From the NCBI RefSeq assembly GCF_900187885.1, contig NZ_FYEK01000027.1:273630-337629 (forward strand): a DNA stretch of 64,000 nt, written 5' to 3'. Position 1 is the stretch's first letter. Every line of letters begins with the position of its first letter. The stretch is from Thermoflexus hugenholtzii JAD2. Lineage in GTDB: Bacteria; Chloroflexota; Anaerolineae; Thermoflexales; Thermoflexaceae. Below, piece by piece: positions 15,665 to 25,565 of the stretch. Below the pieces are notes generated by a model, which saw nothing but the letters and a program-made list of their open reading frames with translations, made no database searches and was not told where the DNA came from. Both the position numbers and the translations under genes were made by a program.

Positions 15665-17029
15665 TCATCCGGGGAACGCCACGGCGATCGCCTCGGCGAG
15701 GGTGCGCGCGGGCAGCAGGGTGAGCTCGGGCGGGATCTCCCGCAGGCGTCGGGCGGTTCGGGGGAGGAGACAGCGCCGGAAGCCCAGCTGGGCCGCCTCC
15801 GCCAGGCGCAGCTCCATATGTCCCACGGCCCGCAGCTCCCCGGATAGCCCGACCTCCCCGATGAACACCATGTCCGGCGGAAGGGGGCGGTCCCGGGCGG
15901 AGGAGACGATGGCCATGGCGATGGCCAGGTCGGCGGCTGGCTCGTCCACCCGCAGCCCCCCCACCACGTTCACGAAAAGGTCGTGATCGTGCAAGCGCAG
16001 GCCCACCCGTTTGGTGAGCACGGCGACCAGGAGCAGGAGGCGGTAAGGATCCACCCCGTTGGCGGTGCGCCGGGCGGCCCCGGGAGGGGCGGGGCTGACC
16101 AGGGCCTGGATCTCCACCAGCAGCGGGCGGGTGCCCTCCATGGTCACGGCCACGGCGGAGCCGGAGGCCTGGATGAGGCGTTCGGCCAGGAAGAGCTCGG
16201 AGGGGTTGGGCACCTCGGCCATGCCATCCCCGCGCATCTCGAAGACCCCCACCTCCGAGGTGGCCCCGAACCGGTTCTTCACGCTGCGCAGCAGGCGGAA
16301 GGCGTGATACCGATCCCCCTCCAGGTAAAGGACGGTGTCCACAATGTGCTCCAGCAGCTTGGGCCCGGCGATCAGCCCCGCTTTGGTGACGTGGCCGATC
16401 AGGAAGATGGTGATCCCCAGGTTCTTGGCCATGGCCTGAAACCGGACGGCGCACTCGCGCACCTGGCTGACGCTCCCCGGAGGGGAAGGGATCTCCTCCA
16501 CGTAGACGGTCTGGATGGAGTCCACGATCACCAGGCGGGGGCGCATCCCCTGGATGTGATCCGCCAGGGCGTCCATCCGGGTTTCGTTTAGGAGATACAG
16601 ATGGGGATTGTGTAAGCCCAGGCGGTCGGCGCGCATCTTCAGCTGGCCGAGGGATTCCTCCCCGGAGATATAGAGGACGGGGAAATCGGGGCCGGCCATG
16701 CGATCGGCCAGCTGCATCAGGAGGGTGGATTTCCCAATCCCCGGATCGCCGGCCACCAGGACCAGGGAGCCGGGCACCACGCCGCCGCCCAGCACCCGGG
16801 CGAACTCCCCGATGGGCAGCGGCCAGCGCGTCACCTCAGCGGCTGCCACCGCCGGAAGCGGCACCGGCTGGGCCCCCGGTTTCCCGGCGAGGCCCACCGC
16901 CCGCACGGTGGGAGCGGGGGACATCTCCACCAGGGTGTTCCACTCCCCGCAGTCCGGGCAGCGCCCCATCCACTTCGGGTGCACCGCCCCGCACTTCTGA
17001 CACACATATTGCGTTCGCGGTCGCGCCAC
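15665..17029 (-). CDS. radA: DNA repair protein RadA (Sms)
   Basis: RecA-like ATPase that promotes branch migration in homologous recombination; 454 aa, full length. The N-terminal zinc finger has Cys10, Cys13, Cys24 and Cys27 (CQKCG...CPDCGEW). Walker A is GDPGIGKST with Lys100. The RadA-specific KNRFG motif is present, followed by a C-terminal Lon-protease-like domain ending in LPARTLAEAI. I choose GTG 17029 with GGAG 7 nt upstream, because the frame extends further only through a stretch lacking RadA similarity. It is convergent with the DUF72 gene. Confidence 0.96.
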   Translation of the reverse strand: MARPRTQYVCQKCGAVHPKWMGRCPDCGEWNTLVEMSPAPTVRAVGLAGKPGAQPVPLPAVAAAEVTRWPLPIGEFARVLGGGVVPGSLVLVAGDPGIGKSTLLMQLADRMAGPDFPVLYISGEESLGQLKMRADRLGLHNPHLYLLNETRMDALADHIQGMRPRLVIVDSIQTVYVEEIPSPPGSVSQVRECAVRFQAMAKNLGITIFLIGHVTKAGLIAGPKLLEHIVDTVLYLEGDRYHAFRLLRSVKNRFGATSEVGVFEMRGDGMAEVPNPSELFLAERLIQASGSAVAVTMEGTRPLLVEIQALVSPAPPGAARRTANGVDPYRLLLLVAVLTKRVGLRLHDHDLFVNVVGGLRVDEPAADLAIAMAIVSSARDRPLPPDMVFIGEVGLSGELRAVGHMELRLAEAAQLGFRRCLLPRTARRLREIPPELTLLPARTLAEAIAVAFPG

Positions 17030-17158
17030 GTCAGATCTCCAGATCGATGGGAGGCCAGGCCTGTTCTGCGCAGCTTCCGACGATGAGGTCCGCGAATGGA
17101 GCATGCTTGCTCGCCATCATTTTAACATAGCGAGAGGGGATCCCTCCCGTGCACGGAT

Positions 17159-17187
17159 TTGCTGCTTCCCGTCGTCTGTGGGATGAT
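17159..17187 (+). promoter_or_regulatory. Candidate promoter of oxidoreductase operon
   Basis: TTGCTG (17159-17164) and GATGAT (17182-17187) are 17 nt apart upstream of the 2-oxoacid oxidoreductase genes. The -35 hexamer is identical to that at 11950. The -10 is a weak match. Confidence 0.4.
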
Positions 17188-17255
17188 CCTTTGAGGGAGC
17201 AGGGAACCGGGGCGCGCTGGGGGAGTGGGGATCTTTCACAAAGGGGATGGCTTCC

Positions 17256-18371
17256 ATGGAGGCCGATCGCGCGCACCGGGTTCTCCTGGACGGATCCCGT
17301 TTGATCGTTGAGGCCTGCGTGCAGGCCGGAGCGGACGTTTATGTAGGTTATCCGATCACCCCTGCGAATCTGATCTTCTCATATGCCAGCCAGCGCTTCC
17401 CCATCGCCCTGCCGGCTCCCGATGAGATCACCGCGCTTCAATGGATGGCGGGCCTCTCCGCCGCCGGCTTTTTACCGGTGACCGCCACTTCCTTCCCGGG
17501 CTTCGCGTTGATGGTGGAGTCCATCAACATGGCCTATATGATGGAGCTCCCCATGCTGATCATACTGGTCCAGCGGCTGGGACCCTCCACGGGGACGGCT
17601 ACGGTCGGCGCGCAGGGGGACGTGCTGCTTCTGGACGGCCTGATCTCCGGGGGTTATCCGCTCCCGGTTTTTTGCCCCGCGGATCTTGAGGATTGCTGGC
17701 GGCTGCCGCCGATCGCTTTGCAAACCGCTGTAGATCTGCGCACACCTGTGGTTCTGCTCAGCTCGAAAGAGATGGTGATGACGCAGCACAGCTTCGACCT
17801 GAGCCGCCTCTCACCGATTGAGCCCATCCGCCGCTCTTTCTATCAGGGATCCGCCCCATATCGGGCCTATGATCCAGGGGATGGTCTGGTCCCTCCCTTC
17901 CTCCCGGTGGGCAACGAGCGCCATCCGGTGCGGTTGAACGCCTCCACGCACGATCGCTCCGGGATCCTGCGGTCAGCCGACGAGGAGGCGATCGCCAACA
18001 CACGCCGTTTGGGGGAGAAAATCGAGGCGCTCACGCCAGTCCTTTATGAGCTGGACGAGCAGGAGGGGGCGCGTGCGCTGATCGTCAGCTATGACATTAC
18101 CAGCGGGGCGGCCCGGGAGGCCGCGGCGATCCTGCGGGCCCAGGGCGTGCCGGTTTCCCTGCTTCTCATCCGCACGTTGCTGCCGATCCCCGCGATCTAC
18201 TATGAAGTGCTGGCCCGATATCCCCGGGTGGTGATCGCAGAGGAAAACACCCAGGGCCAGCTGGCCCGTCTGCTCTTCGGGTGGCGGACCCCTGACCATG
18301 TCCGCCGGGTGGGCGCGGTCGGGCGCATGGTGCGTCCGGAGGAGATCGTTCGGGAGGTCCTGGCTCCATGA
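17256..18371 (+). CDS. 2-oxoacid:ferredoxin oxidoreductase, alpha subunit
   Basis: Alpha subunit (pyrimidine-binding TPP domain plus transketolase-C-like domain II) of a CoA-dependent 2-oxoacid:acceptor oxidoreductase, 371 aa. Recognised by DVYVGYPITPANLIFSYAS near the N-terminus, the MAYMMELPMLIILVQRLGPS segment (family PxVxxxxQRxGPS) and C-terminal LLIRTLLPIPA. The enzyme oxidatively decarboxylates a 2-oxoacid to acyl-CoA and reduces ferredoxin. The substrate could be pyruvate, 2-oxoglutarate or a branched or aryl oxoacid. ATG 17256 is preferred because AAGGGG lies 9 nt upstream; ATG 17247 would touch that site. It overlaps the beta-gamma gene by 4 nt. Confidence 0.9.
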   Translation: MEADRAHRVLLDGSRLIVEACVQAGADVYVGYPITPANLIFSYASQRFPIALPAPDEITALQWMAGLSAAGFLPVTATSFPGFALMVESINMAYMMELPMLIILVQRLGPSTGTATVGAQGDVLLLDGLISGGYPLPVFCPADLEDCWRLPPIALQTAVDLRTPVVLLSSKEMVMTQHSFDLSRLSPIEPIRRSFYQGSAPYRAYDPGDGLVPPFLPVGNERHPVRLNASTHDRSGILRSADEEAIANTRRLGEKIEALTPVLYELDEQEGARALIVSYDITSGAAREAAAILRAQGVPVSLLLIRTLLPIPAIYYEVLARYPRVVIAEENTQGQLARLLFGWRTPDHVRRVGAVGRMVRPEEIVREVLAP

Positions 18372-19660
18372 GCGCCTTCCTGACCCGTCCGGATCTGCCT
18401 TTCTGTAAGGGTTGCGGGCACCACTTTGTGGTGCGCAGCACGGTGAAAGCGCTGGAGATCCTGGGGGTGGATCCCCTGGATGTAATCCTGGTCACGGACA
18501 TCGGCTGCCACGGCATCGTTGATGGCCACTTCGCCACCCATACCGTGCATGGACTTCATGGGCGGGCGGTAGCCCTGGCGGCAGGGATTGCCATGGGGCT
18601 TCCACCGGGTAAGAAGGTCATTGTTTACGTCGGAGATGGAGGGGCCACCATCGGCTTGCAACACATCCTGGAAGCGGCGCGGATGAATGTGGATCTCACC
18701 GTGGTGGTGCACAACAACATGCTTTACGGGATGACCGGTGGCCAGCCCAGCGGGTTGACCCCCCGGGGCTTCCGCACGGCGATCACCCCGCAAGGTGTGA
18801 AGTTGCCTCCCCATGATCTCTGCCAGCTGGCGTTCGACGCCGGGGCCTCCTTCGTGGCCCGTGTCCTCGGGCAAGGGGATTTCTCCGAAGTCCTCCACCG
18901 GGCGATGAGGACGGAGGGGTTCGCGCTGGTGGAGGTCCTGGAGCTCTGTGTGGAATATGGGGTGAAGTGGAATCCGGGCCTGCGGCTGAAGGCCCTGGTC
19001 GAAGAGGCCGGCCTGGCCCTCGGGACCTGGGCGCGCCCCCCCCGGCCTGTGTTCCGCCTGCCTGAGGCGGCAGACGGATCTCCGGGCCCGCGCGGCCCGG
19101 GGTTGCTGGACCTCCCTCCGGTGGAGACGAAATTCCACTCTACCCTGAGGGGACGCTGGGCCCTGGTCCTGAGCGGCTCCGCCGGGGAGGGGGTGCAGCA
19201 GGCGGCGATGATCCTGGCCCGCGCGGCGATGGCAGCCGGGCTCCATGTGGCCCGCCGGGGCAGCTATCCGGTGACAGTGGGGGTAGGCTTCTCCACAGCG
19301 GAGCTCATCCTCTCCGCGGATCCCATCCTGTATCCGGGGGTTCAGGAGCCGGATGCGGTGGTGATCACCTCTGAGGATGGCCTCTCCCATCAGCAGGATC
19401 GGATTCGAGGGATGCGTCGGGGGATCCTCTGGCTGGAGGCCTCCCTGTCGGTCCCGGAGACCGGAGCGGAGGTGCGGCTCCGGCGTTTCCGGGAACCCGC
19501 AGGAGCTCGCTACGCCGCCCTGTATGCGCTGGGGGTGGTCCTTCAGGAAACCGGGATCCTCCCCCTGGAGGCCCTTCAGGAGGCCATCCGGGAGAGCCCC
19601 CTGGGTTCGCAGTTCCCCTTCCATCTGCTCCCGCGTGAGAACGGCGGGAGCGGCGGCTGA
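18368..19660 (+). CDS. 2-oxoacid:ferredoxin oxidoreductase, fused beta-gamma subunit
   Basis: A 430-aa fusion. Residues 1-240 are the beta subunit, which binds the TPP diphosphate and an Fe-S cluster: CKGCGHHFVVRS near residue 14, VTDIGCHG, the Mg-TPP motif VGDGGATIGLQHILEA, and NNMLYGMTGGQ. From about residue 258 (WALVLSGSAGEGVQQAAMIL) it is the gamma subunit, normally a separate protein that helps bind CoA. Alpha and beta-gamma genes are translationally coupled. No ferredoxin-like delta subunit is next to them, so electrons must go to the beta cluster and then to a free ferredoxin. Confidence 0.88.
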   Translation: MSAFLTRPDLPFCKGCGHHFVVRSTVKALEILGVDPLDVILVTDIGCHGIVDGHFATHTVHGLHGRAVALAAGIAMGLPPGKKVIVYVGDGGATIGLQHILEAARMNVDLTVVVHNNMLYGMTGGQPSGLTPRGFRTAITPQGVKLPPHDLCQLAFDAGASFVARVLGQGDFSEVLHRAMRTEGFALVEVLELCVEYGVKWNPGLRLKALVEEAGLALGTWARPPRPVFRLPEAADGSPGPRGPGLLDLPPVETKFHSTLRGRWALVLSGSAGEGVQQAAMILARAAMAAGLHVARRGSYPVTVGVGFSTAELILSADPILYPGVQEPDAVVITSEDGLSHQQDRIRGMRRGILWLEASLSVPETGAEVRLRRFREPAGARYAALYALGVVLQETGILPLEALQEAIRESPLGSQFPFHLLPRENGGSGG

Positions 19661-19676
19661 TGGAATGCCTTTGTTC

Positions 19677-19710
19677 CTCTAATGATCTTCTAATGGAAGC
19701 GGCCTAAAAT
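19677..19710 (+). promoter_or_regulatory. dnaK promoter with 11-bp-phased repeats
   Basis: CTCTAA (19677-19682) and TTCTAA (19688-19693) are direct repeats with an 11-bp period, both followed by TG. Exactly 11 nt after the second comes a -10 box TAAAAT (19705-19710). No TTGACA-like -35 is seen; the repeats occupy its place. The same arrangement precedes hsp20. Confidence 0.6.
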
Positions 19711-20005
19711 GGGGGCCGTGGAGAACAGGGGGGATCCGTGGCGTGGGTCTGCCGGAACTGCGGGATTGAGTTCGACTGGCAGCCGGTCCGGGTGGGCCGG
19801 CACGCTTACTGTTGCCTGGGATGCGCCCAGGGAGGGCCGTGCCAGTGTGATTACGCCCGGTTGCCATCGCCCACAGCGCCGACGGCGCTGGCTCAGCGTG
19901 GGCCCTTCCCGTCGGCGCAGATGCGGATCCGGCGACCCGCCCCCCTGGCGGGCGTTTCCCATTCGGAAGGAGGGGAACCGATGAATCCTGCGGAGGAGGT
20001 CTCCG

Positions 20006-21895
<1,890 letters not shown>

Positions 21896-21907
21896 GGCCG
21901 ATCGAGC

Positions 21908-21949
21908 TCCTCCCCGGTCTCCGTTCAGAAGAACGGAGGCCGGGGAGGA
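21908..21949 (+). terminator. Strong hairpin after dnaK
   Basis: A 19-bp stem (21908-21926 with 21931-21949, one G-U pair) closes on an AGAA loop just after the dnaK stop. No T-tract follows, so it may be a terminator of low-U type or an mRNA-stabilising end. It separates dnaK from the BON-domain gene. Confidence 0.65.
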
Positions 21950-22016
21950 CGAACCGGCGCGCATCCTGCGTTCATCATTCCAGACCTTCTCCTCACTCCC
22001 AGCCGGAGCGGAACCC

Positions 22017-22472
22017 ATGGATCTGGATGTGATGGACGACGCGACCCTGCAGGCGAAGGTGGAAGAGCGCCTCTACCGTTATGATCCCCTTCGCGTGAAT
22101 TTCCATCTGATCCGGATCTGCGCGCGGGACGGACGGGTGATCCTGGAGGGGGTGGTGCCTTCCACTTCCATGAAGCGTATGGCGGAGACCCTCGCCCGGG
22201 CGGTGCCGGGAGTGCGGGAAGTGCAGAACGATCTGATCTCGGATCCCGAGATCGAGGCCGAGCTGGGCCTGCGCCTGGCGGCGGATCCAGACCTCAGCCC
22301 GCCGCGCGCCCGGGTGCTGGTCACCAGCGTCCAGGGTGATGTCACGCTGGCTGGCTGGGTGCCCGATGAGGCCGCGCGCCAGCGCGCGGAGGAGATCGCC
22401 CGCTCCGTCCGCGGCGTTCGTAATGTGGTGAACAACCTGCGCGTGAAGGCGCTGGCCCGGCGGGCAGCCTGA
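22017..22472 (+). CDS. Protein with two BON domains
   Basis: A 151-aa protein with two BON repeats. The first, around residues 10-75, reads LQAKVEERL...ARDGRVILEGVVPS...LARAVPGVREVQNDL. The second, around residues 80-145, reads VTSVQGDVTLAGWVPDEAA...SVRGVRNVVNNLRV. BON domains are associated with phospholipid interaction and osmotic or envelope stress proteins. No signal peptide or membrane helix is visible, so it may be cytoplasmic. It stands between dnaK and hsp20, consistent with a stress-related group. The ATG at 22017 has only a weak ribosome site (CGGAGCGG). Confidence 0.85.
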   Translation: MDLDVMDDATLQAKVEERLYRYDPLRVNFHLIRICARDGRVILEGVVPSTSMKRMAETLARAVPGVREVQNDLISDPEIEAELGLRLAADPDLSPPRARVLVTSVQGDVTLAGWVPDEAARQRAEEIARSVRGVRNVVNNLRVKALARRAA

Positions 22473-22474
22473 GG

Positions 22475-22530
22475 CTCTTACGAAACTCTTATGCGGCTCT
22501 TGCGCGGCTCTAACACAGCCGAATTACGAT
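22475..22530 (+). promoter_or_regulatory. hsp20 promoter with four 11-bp-phased repeats
   Basis: Direct repeats CTCTTA (22475), CTCTTA (22486), CTCTTG (22497) and CTCTAA (22508) recur every 11 bp. Exactly 11 nt after the last comes a -10-like TACGAT (22525-22530). Motif, period and distance match the dnaK promoter. The downstream unit probably includes hsp20, groES and groEL. Confidence 0.6.
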
Positions 22531-22578
22531 AGGGGGATGGAACGCCCCGATCCCAGGAACGGCACGAGGAGGCCTGCG

Positions 22579-23022
22579 ATGGCTGGCGAGATCCGCCGGT
22601 GGGATCCCTTCCAGGAGGTCCTCTCCCTTCGGCGGGCCATTGACCGCATCCTGGACGAGGCCTTCGCCCGTCCCTCCCTCTTCTTTGGCTCCGCCGATTG
22701 GCCGGCGGTGGATATTTACGAAACCAAGGACGAGGTGGTGGTGAAAGCCGCCGTCCCCGGGGTCCGGCCGGAGGATCTGGAAGTGACGGTGAGCGGGAAC
22801 ACCGTCACCCTCCGTGGGGAGCTCCGGGAGGAGCAGGAGGCCCGGGAGGGATCCTGGGTGCGTCAGGAGCGTCGCTTCGGCGCCTTCACCCGCTCCTTTG
22901 TGCTCCCGGTTGAGGTGGTCGCAGACAGGGCCACGGCGGAATACGAGCATGGGGTCCTGACCCTGCGGCTGCCCAAAGCCGAGGCGGTGAAGGCGCGGAC
23001 GATTAAAGTCAAGGTGAAGTAA
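22579..23022 (+). CDS. Small heat-shock protein (Hsp20/alpha-crystallin family)
   Basis: ATP-independent holdase chaperone, 147 aa from ATG 22579. That start is chosen because GAGGAGG lies about 7 nt upstream; an in-frame ATG at 22537 has no such site. The start MAGEIRRWDPFQEVLSLRR is typical of bacterial Hsp20. The alpha-crystallin domain is complete: PAVDIYETKDEVVVKAAVPG, then VSGNTVTLRGELREE, RRFGAFTRSFVLP, and the C-terminal YEHGVLTLRLPKAE motif. It is followed after 45 nt by groES. Confidence 0.95.
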   Translation: MAGEIRRWDPFQEVLSLRRAIDRILDEAFARPSLFFGSADWPAVDIYETKDEVVVKAAVPGVRPEDLEVTVSGNTVTLRGELREEQEAREGSWVRQERRFGAFTRSFVLPVEVVADRATAEYEHGVLTLRLPKAEAVKARTIKVKVK

Positions 23023-23067
23023 GCAGTCTCTCAACCCCCTAATCTGAGTTCCCCGAGGAGGGCAGAG

Positions 23068-23370
23068 ATGGCGGAGCTCAAACTTCGACCGCTTGCGGAT
23101 CGGGTGGTGGTGGAGCCCATCGAGCGGGAGGAGATGACCCCGAGCGGCATCATCCTCCCGGAGACGGCGAAGGAGCGCCCTCAGGAAGGCCGCGTGATCG
23201 CCGTGGGCCCGGGGCGCGTGGATGAGAGCGGCAAGCGGGTTCCGATGGAGGTCAAGGTCGGCGATCGCGTCCTCTTCGCCAAATACGCCGGCACCGAGTT
23301 TAAGGTGGATACCACCAAGAAGCTCCTCATCCTCAAGGAGAGCGATATCCTGGCGATCATTGAGGAGTAG
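23068..23370 (+). CDS. groES: Co-chaperonin GroES (Hsp10)
   Basis: Co-chaperonin lid for GroEL, 100 aa. The N-terminal [20 protein letters not shown] is characteristic. The mobile loop is recognisable in [19 protein letters not shown], followed by [11 protein letters not shown] and [14 protein letters not shown]. The ATG at 23068 has GAGGAGGG upstream. It is 55 nt before groEL and 45 nt behind hsp20. No CIRCE inverted repeat is seen upstream, so regulation by HrcA is unlikely. Confidence 0.98.
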   Translation: MAELKLRPLADRVVVEPIEREEMTPSGIILPETAKERPQEGRVIAVGPGRVDESGKRVPMEVKVGDRVLFAKYAGTEFKVDTTKKLLILKESDILAIIEE

Positions 23371-23425
23371 GGGCGAAAAACCTCTCCCCCTCAACCTTTA
23401 ATCCCAGAGAAGGAGGTGATCGGAG

Positions 23426-25063
23426 ATGGCGCCCAAGCAGCTGGTTTTCGGTGAGGAGGCTCGCCGCCGCCTGAAGCGCGGCATCGACATCCTGGCCAAC
23501 GCGGTGGGGACCACGCTGGGGCCCAAGGGCCGCAATGTGGCGCTGGACAAGAAGTGGGGGGCCCCCACGATCACCCACGATGGGGTGACGGTGGCCAAGG
23601 AGATCGAGCTGCCCGATCCCTATGAGAACATGGGCGTGCAGCTCCTCAAGGAGGCGGCCACCAAGACCAACGACGTGGCCGGCGATGGGACGACTACGGC
23701 GACGGTCCTGGCTCACGTGATGGTCACGGAGGGGATGAAGAACGTGGCCGCGGGGGCCAACCCGATGCTCCTGAAGAAGGGCATCGAGATGGCCGTCAAG
23801 GCCGTGGTCGAGGAGATCAAGCGGATGGCCAAGCCGGTCCAGAGCAAGGACGACATCGCCCACGTGGCCGCCATCTCCTCGGCGGACCCGGAGATCGGGA
23901 ACCTGATCGCCGAGGTGATGGACAAGGTGGGCAAGGACGGCGTGATCACAGTGGAGGAGTCCAAGACCGGCCTGCCCTTTGAGACCGAGTATGTGGAGGG
24001 GATGCAGTTCGATCGGGGCTACATCTCGCCCTACTTCGTGACCAACCCCGAGACCATGGAGGCCGTGCTCGAGAACCCCTACATCCTGATCCACGACAAG
24101 AAGATCTCCGCCGCGGCGGATATCATCCCGGTCCTGGAGCGCCTCCTCCAGGAGGGCGAGACCCGCTCCCTGCTGGTCATCGCTGAGGATGTGGACGGTG
24201 AGGCCCTGGCGACCCTGGTGCTCAACAAGCTGCGGGGCATCATCAACGCCGTGGCGGTGAAGGCTCCTGGCTTCGGCGAGCGCCGCAAGGCCATGCTCCA
24301 GGACATCGCCATCCTCACCGGCGGGCAGGTGATCAGCGAGGAGCTGGGCCGCAAGCTGGAGAACGTGCGCATCTCCGACCTCGGCCGGGCCGACAAGGTG
24401 GTGGTGACCAAGGATGACACCACCATCATCGGCGGGCGCGGCGATCCGAAGGCCATCAAGGGCCGCATTGAACAGATCAAGGCGGAGATGGAGAAGACCA
24501 CCAGCGACTACGACCGCGAGAAGCTCCAGGAGCGGCTGGCCAAGCTGGCCGGCGGGGTGGCCATCATCCGCGTCGGCGCGGCCACCGAGGTTGAGCTCAA
24601 GGAGAAGAAGCACCGCGTGGAGGACGCCCTGTCGGCGACCCGCGCCGCGGTGGAGGAGGGCATCGTCCCCGGCGGCGGCGTGGCCCTGCTGAACGCCGCT
24701 AAGGCCCTGGATAACCTGAAGGCCGATGGCGACGTCCAGACGGGCATCAACATCGTGCGCCGCGCCCTGGAGGAGCCGCTCCGCCGCATTGCCGAGAACG
24801 CCGGCGAGGACGGCGCAGTGGTGGTGGAGATGGTGCGCCGCCTCCAGAAGGAGAAGAACAACTCGAACATCGGTTACAACGTGCTCACCGGCGAATACGT
24901 GGACATGGTGGAGGCGGGCATCATCGACCCGGCCAAGGTGACCCGGACCGCCCTGGAGAACGCCGCCAGCGTCGCGGCCATGATCCTCACCACCGAGGCC
25001 CTGGTCACCGAGGTGCCGGAGAAGAAGAAGGAGACCACGCCGACGCCGTCCGAGGAGTTCTGA
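23426..25063 (+). CDS. groEL: Chaperonin GroEL (Hsp60)
   Basis: Cytoplasmic folding chaperonin, 545 aa, full length. Conserved elements include the N-terminal [20 protein letters not shown], the ATP-binding [14 protein letters not shown], and [15 protein letters not shown]. Further along are [39 protein letters not shown] and the C-terminal [20 protein letters not shown]. The C-terminus ends in [11 protein letters not shown]-like acidic/Pro sequence rather than the Gly-Met repeat of many GroELs. The ATG has AAGGAGGTGA upstream. A G+C-rich terminator hairpin follows. Confidence 0.98.
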   Translation: MAPKQLVFGEEARRRLKRGIDILANAVGTTLGPKGRNVALDKKWGAPTITHDGVTVAKEIELPDPYENMGVQLLKEAATKTNDVAGDGTTTATVLAHVMVTEGMKNVAAGANPMLLKKGIEMAVKAVVEEIKRMAKPVQSKDDIAHVAAISSADPEIGNLIAEVMDKVGKDGVITVEESKTGLPFETEYVEGMQFDRGYISPYFVTNPETMEAVLENPYILIHDKKISAAADIIPVLERLLQEGETRSLLVIAEDVDGEALATLVLNKLRGIINAVAVKAPGFGERRKAMLQDIAILTGGQVISEELGRKLENVRISDLGRADKVVVTKDDTTIIGGRGDPKAIKGRIEQIKAEMEKTTSDYDREKLQERLAKLAGGVAIIRVGAATEVELKEKKHRVEDALSATRAAVEEGIVPGGGVALLNAAKALDNLKADGDVQTGINIVRRALEEPLRRIAENAGEDGAVVVEMVRRLQKEKNNSNIGYNVLTGEYVDMVEAGIIDPAKVTRTALENAASVAAMILTTEALVTEVPEKKKETTPTPSEEF

Positions 25064-25086
25064 TCCCGGGTCGAAGCCCGGATCCG

Positions 25087-25123
25087 ACAGGGGCGGGTCC
25101 TCGGCCCGCCCCTGTCCCTTTCC
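25087..25123 (+). terminator. Terminator after groEL
   Basis: ACAGGGGCGGG (25087-25097) pairs with CCCGCCCCTGT (25105-25115) around a short loop and is followed by a T-containing run (CCCTTTCCC). It ends the chaperonin unit. Confidence 0.7.
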
Positions 25124-25164
25124 CGGATCGCCTGACAGCCTGCTGACGCAGGAGGTGATGGCCG

Positions 25165-25401
25165 ATGCCCATCTATGAATACGAGTGCCCGGTCTGCGGC
25201 ATCCGCTTCGAGCAACAGCAACGCTTCACCGATCCTCCTCTGGAGCGTTGCCCGGAGGGCCACCCGGGCGTGCGTCGGGTGCTCTCCCCCGCCGGGATCA
25301 TCTTCAAAGGCGACGGCTGGTACATCACCGAGAGCCGCAAGTCCACGAACAAGGGAAAGGAGAAGTCCGAAAGCGGTTCGTCCTCCTCGTCCTCCGAATG
25401 A
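25165..25401 (+). CDS. FmdB-type zinc ribbon protein
   Basis: 78-aa protein of the FmdB/CxxC-CxxC-SSSS regulatory family. It starts MPIYEYECPVCGIRFEQ with the first knuckle at Cys8 and Cys11. The second knuckle is CPEGH (Cys29, His33) instead of the usual CPxC, so the metal site is modified. The C-terminus ends in the Ser-rich tail typical of the family (SGSSSSSSE). AGGAGGTGATGG precedes the ATG. It lies about 100 nt after groEL, beyond a terminator, and has its own terminator. Regulatory role is presumed from family name only. Confidence 0.92.
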   Translation: MPIYEYECPVCGIRFEQQQRFTDPPLERCPEGHPGVRRVLSPAGIIFKGDGWYITESRKSTNKGKEKSESGSSSSSSE

Positions 25402-25423
25402 ACGGCCGCCCTCCCACAGGGGC

Positions 25424-25476
25424 CTGGGGGCCAGGTCGGCGCGGCGGACGCCGGCCGGGCCCCCAGCGTTTTGTTT
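25424..25476 (+). terminator. Terminator after FmdB-like gene
   Basis: CTGGGGGC (25424-25431) pairs with GCCCCCAG (25459-25466), with further G+C-rich pairing inside, and is followed by CGTTTTGTTT. Confidence 0.75.
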
Positions 25477-25502
25477 GTGGGAAAGATCTCCCACCGCGCG
25501 CT

Positions 25503-25532
25503 GCGACAGGCCGGTCTCGCCCGGTTTATACT
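25503..25532 (+). promoter_or_regulatory. Promoter of DUF3048 gene
   Basis: GCGACA (25503-25508) and TATACT (25527-25532) are 18 nt apart, and the -10 is good. The start of transcription would be near 25539, which fits the ATG at 25566. Confidence 0.5.
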
Positions 25533-25565
25533 TCAAACAGGAGAGATCCTTTAGGAGGAGGAGAT

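Noticed and set aside
23023-23067. CIRCE element before groES
   Set aside because: No TTAGCACTC-N9-GAGTGCTAA inverted repeat or near match is present here or before dnaK.
23357-24613. Long open frame antisense to groEL
   Set aside because: Composition is that of a reverse-complement shadow of groEL and it has no start signals or recognisable domain.
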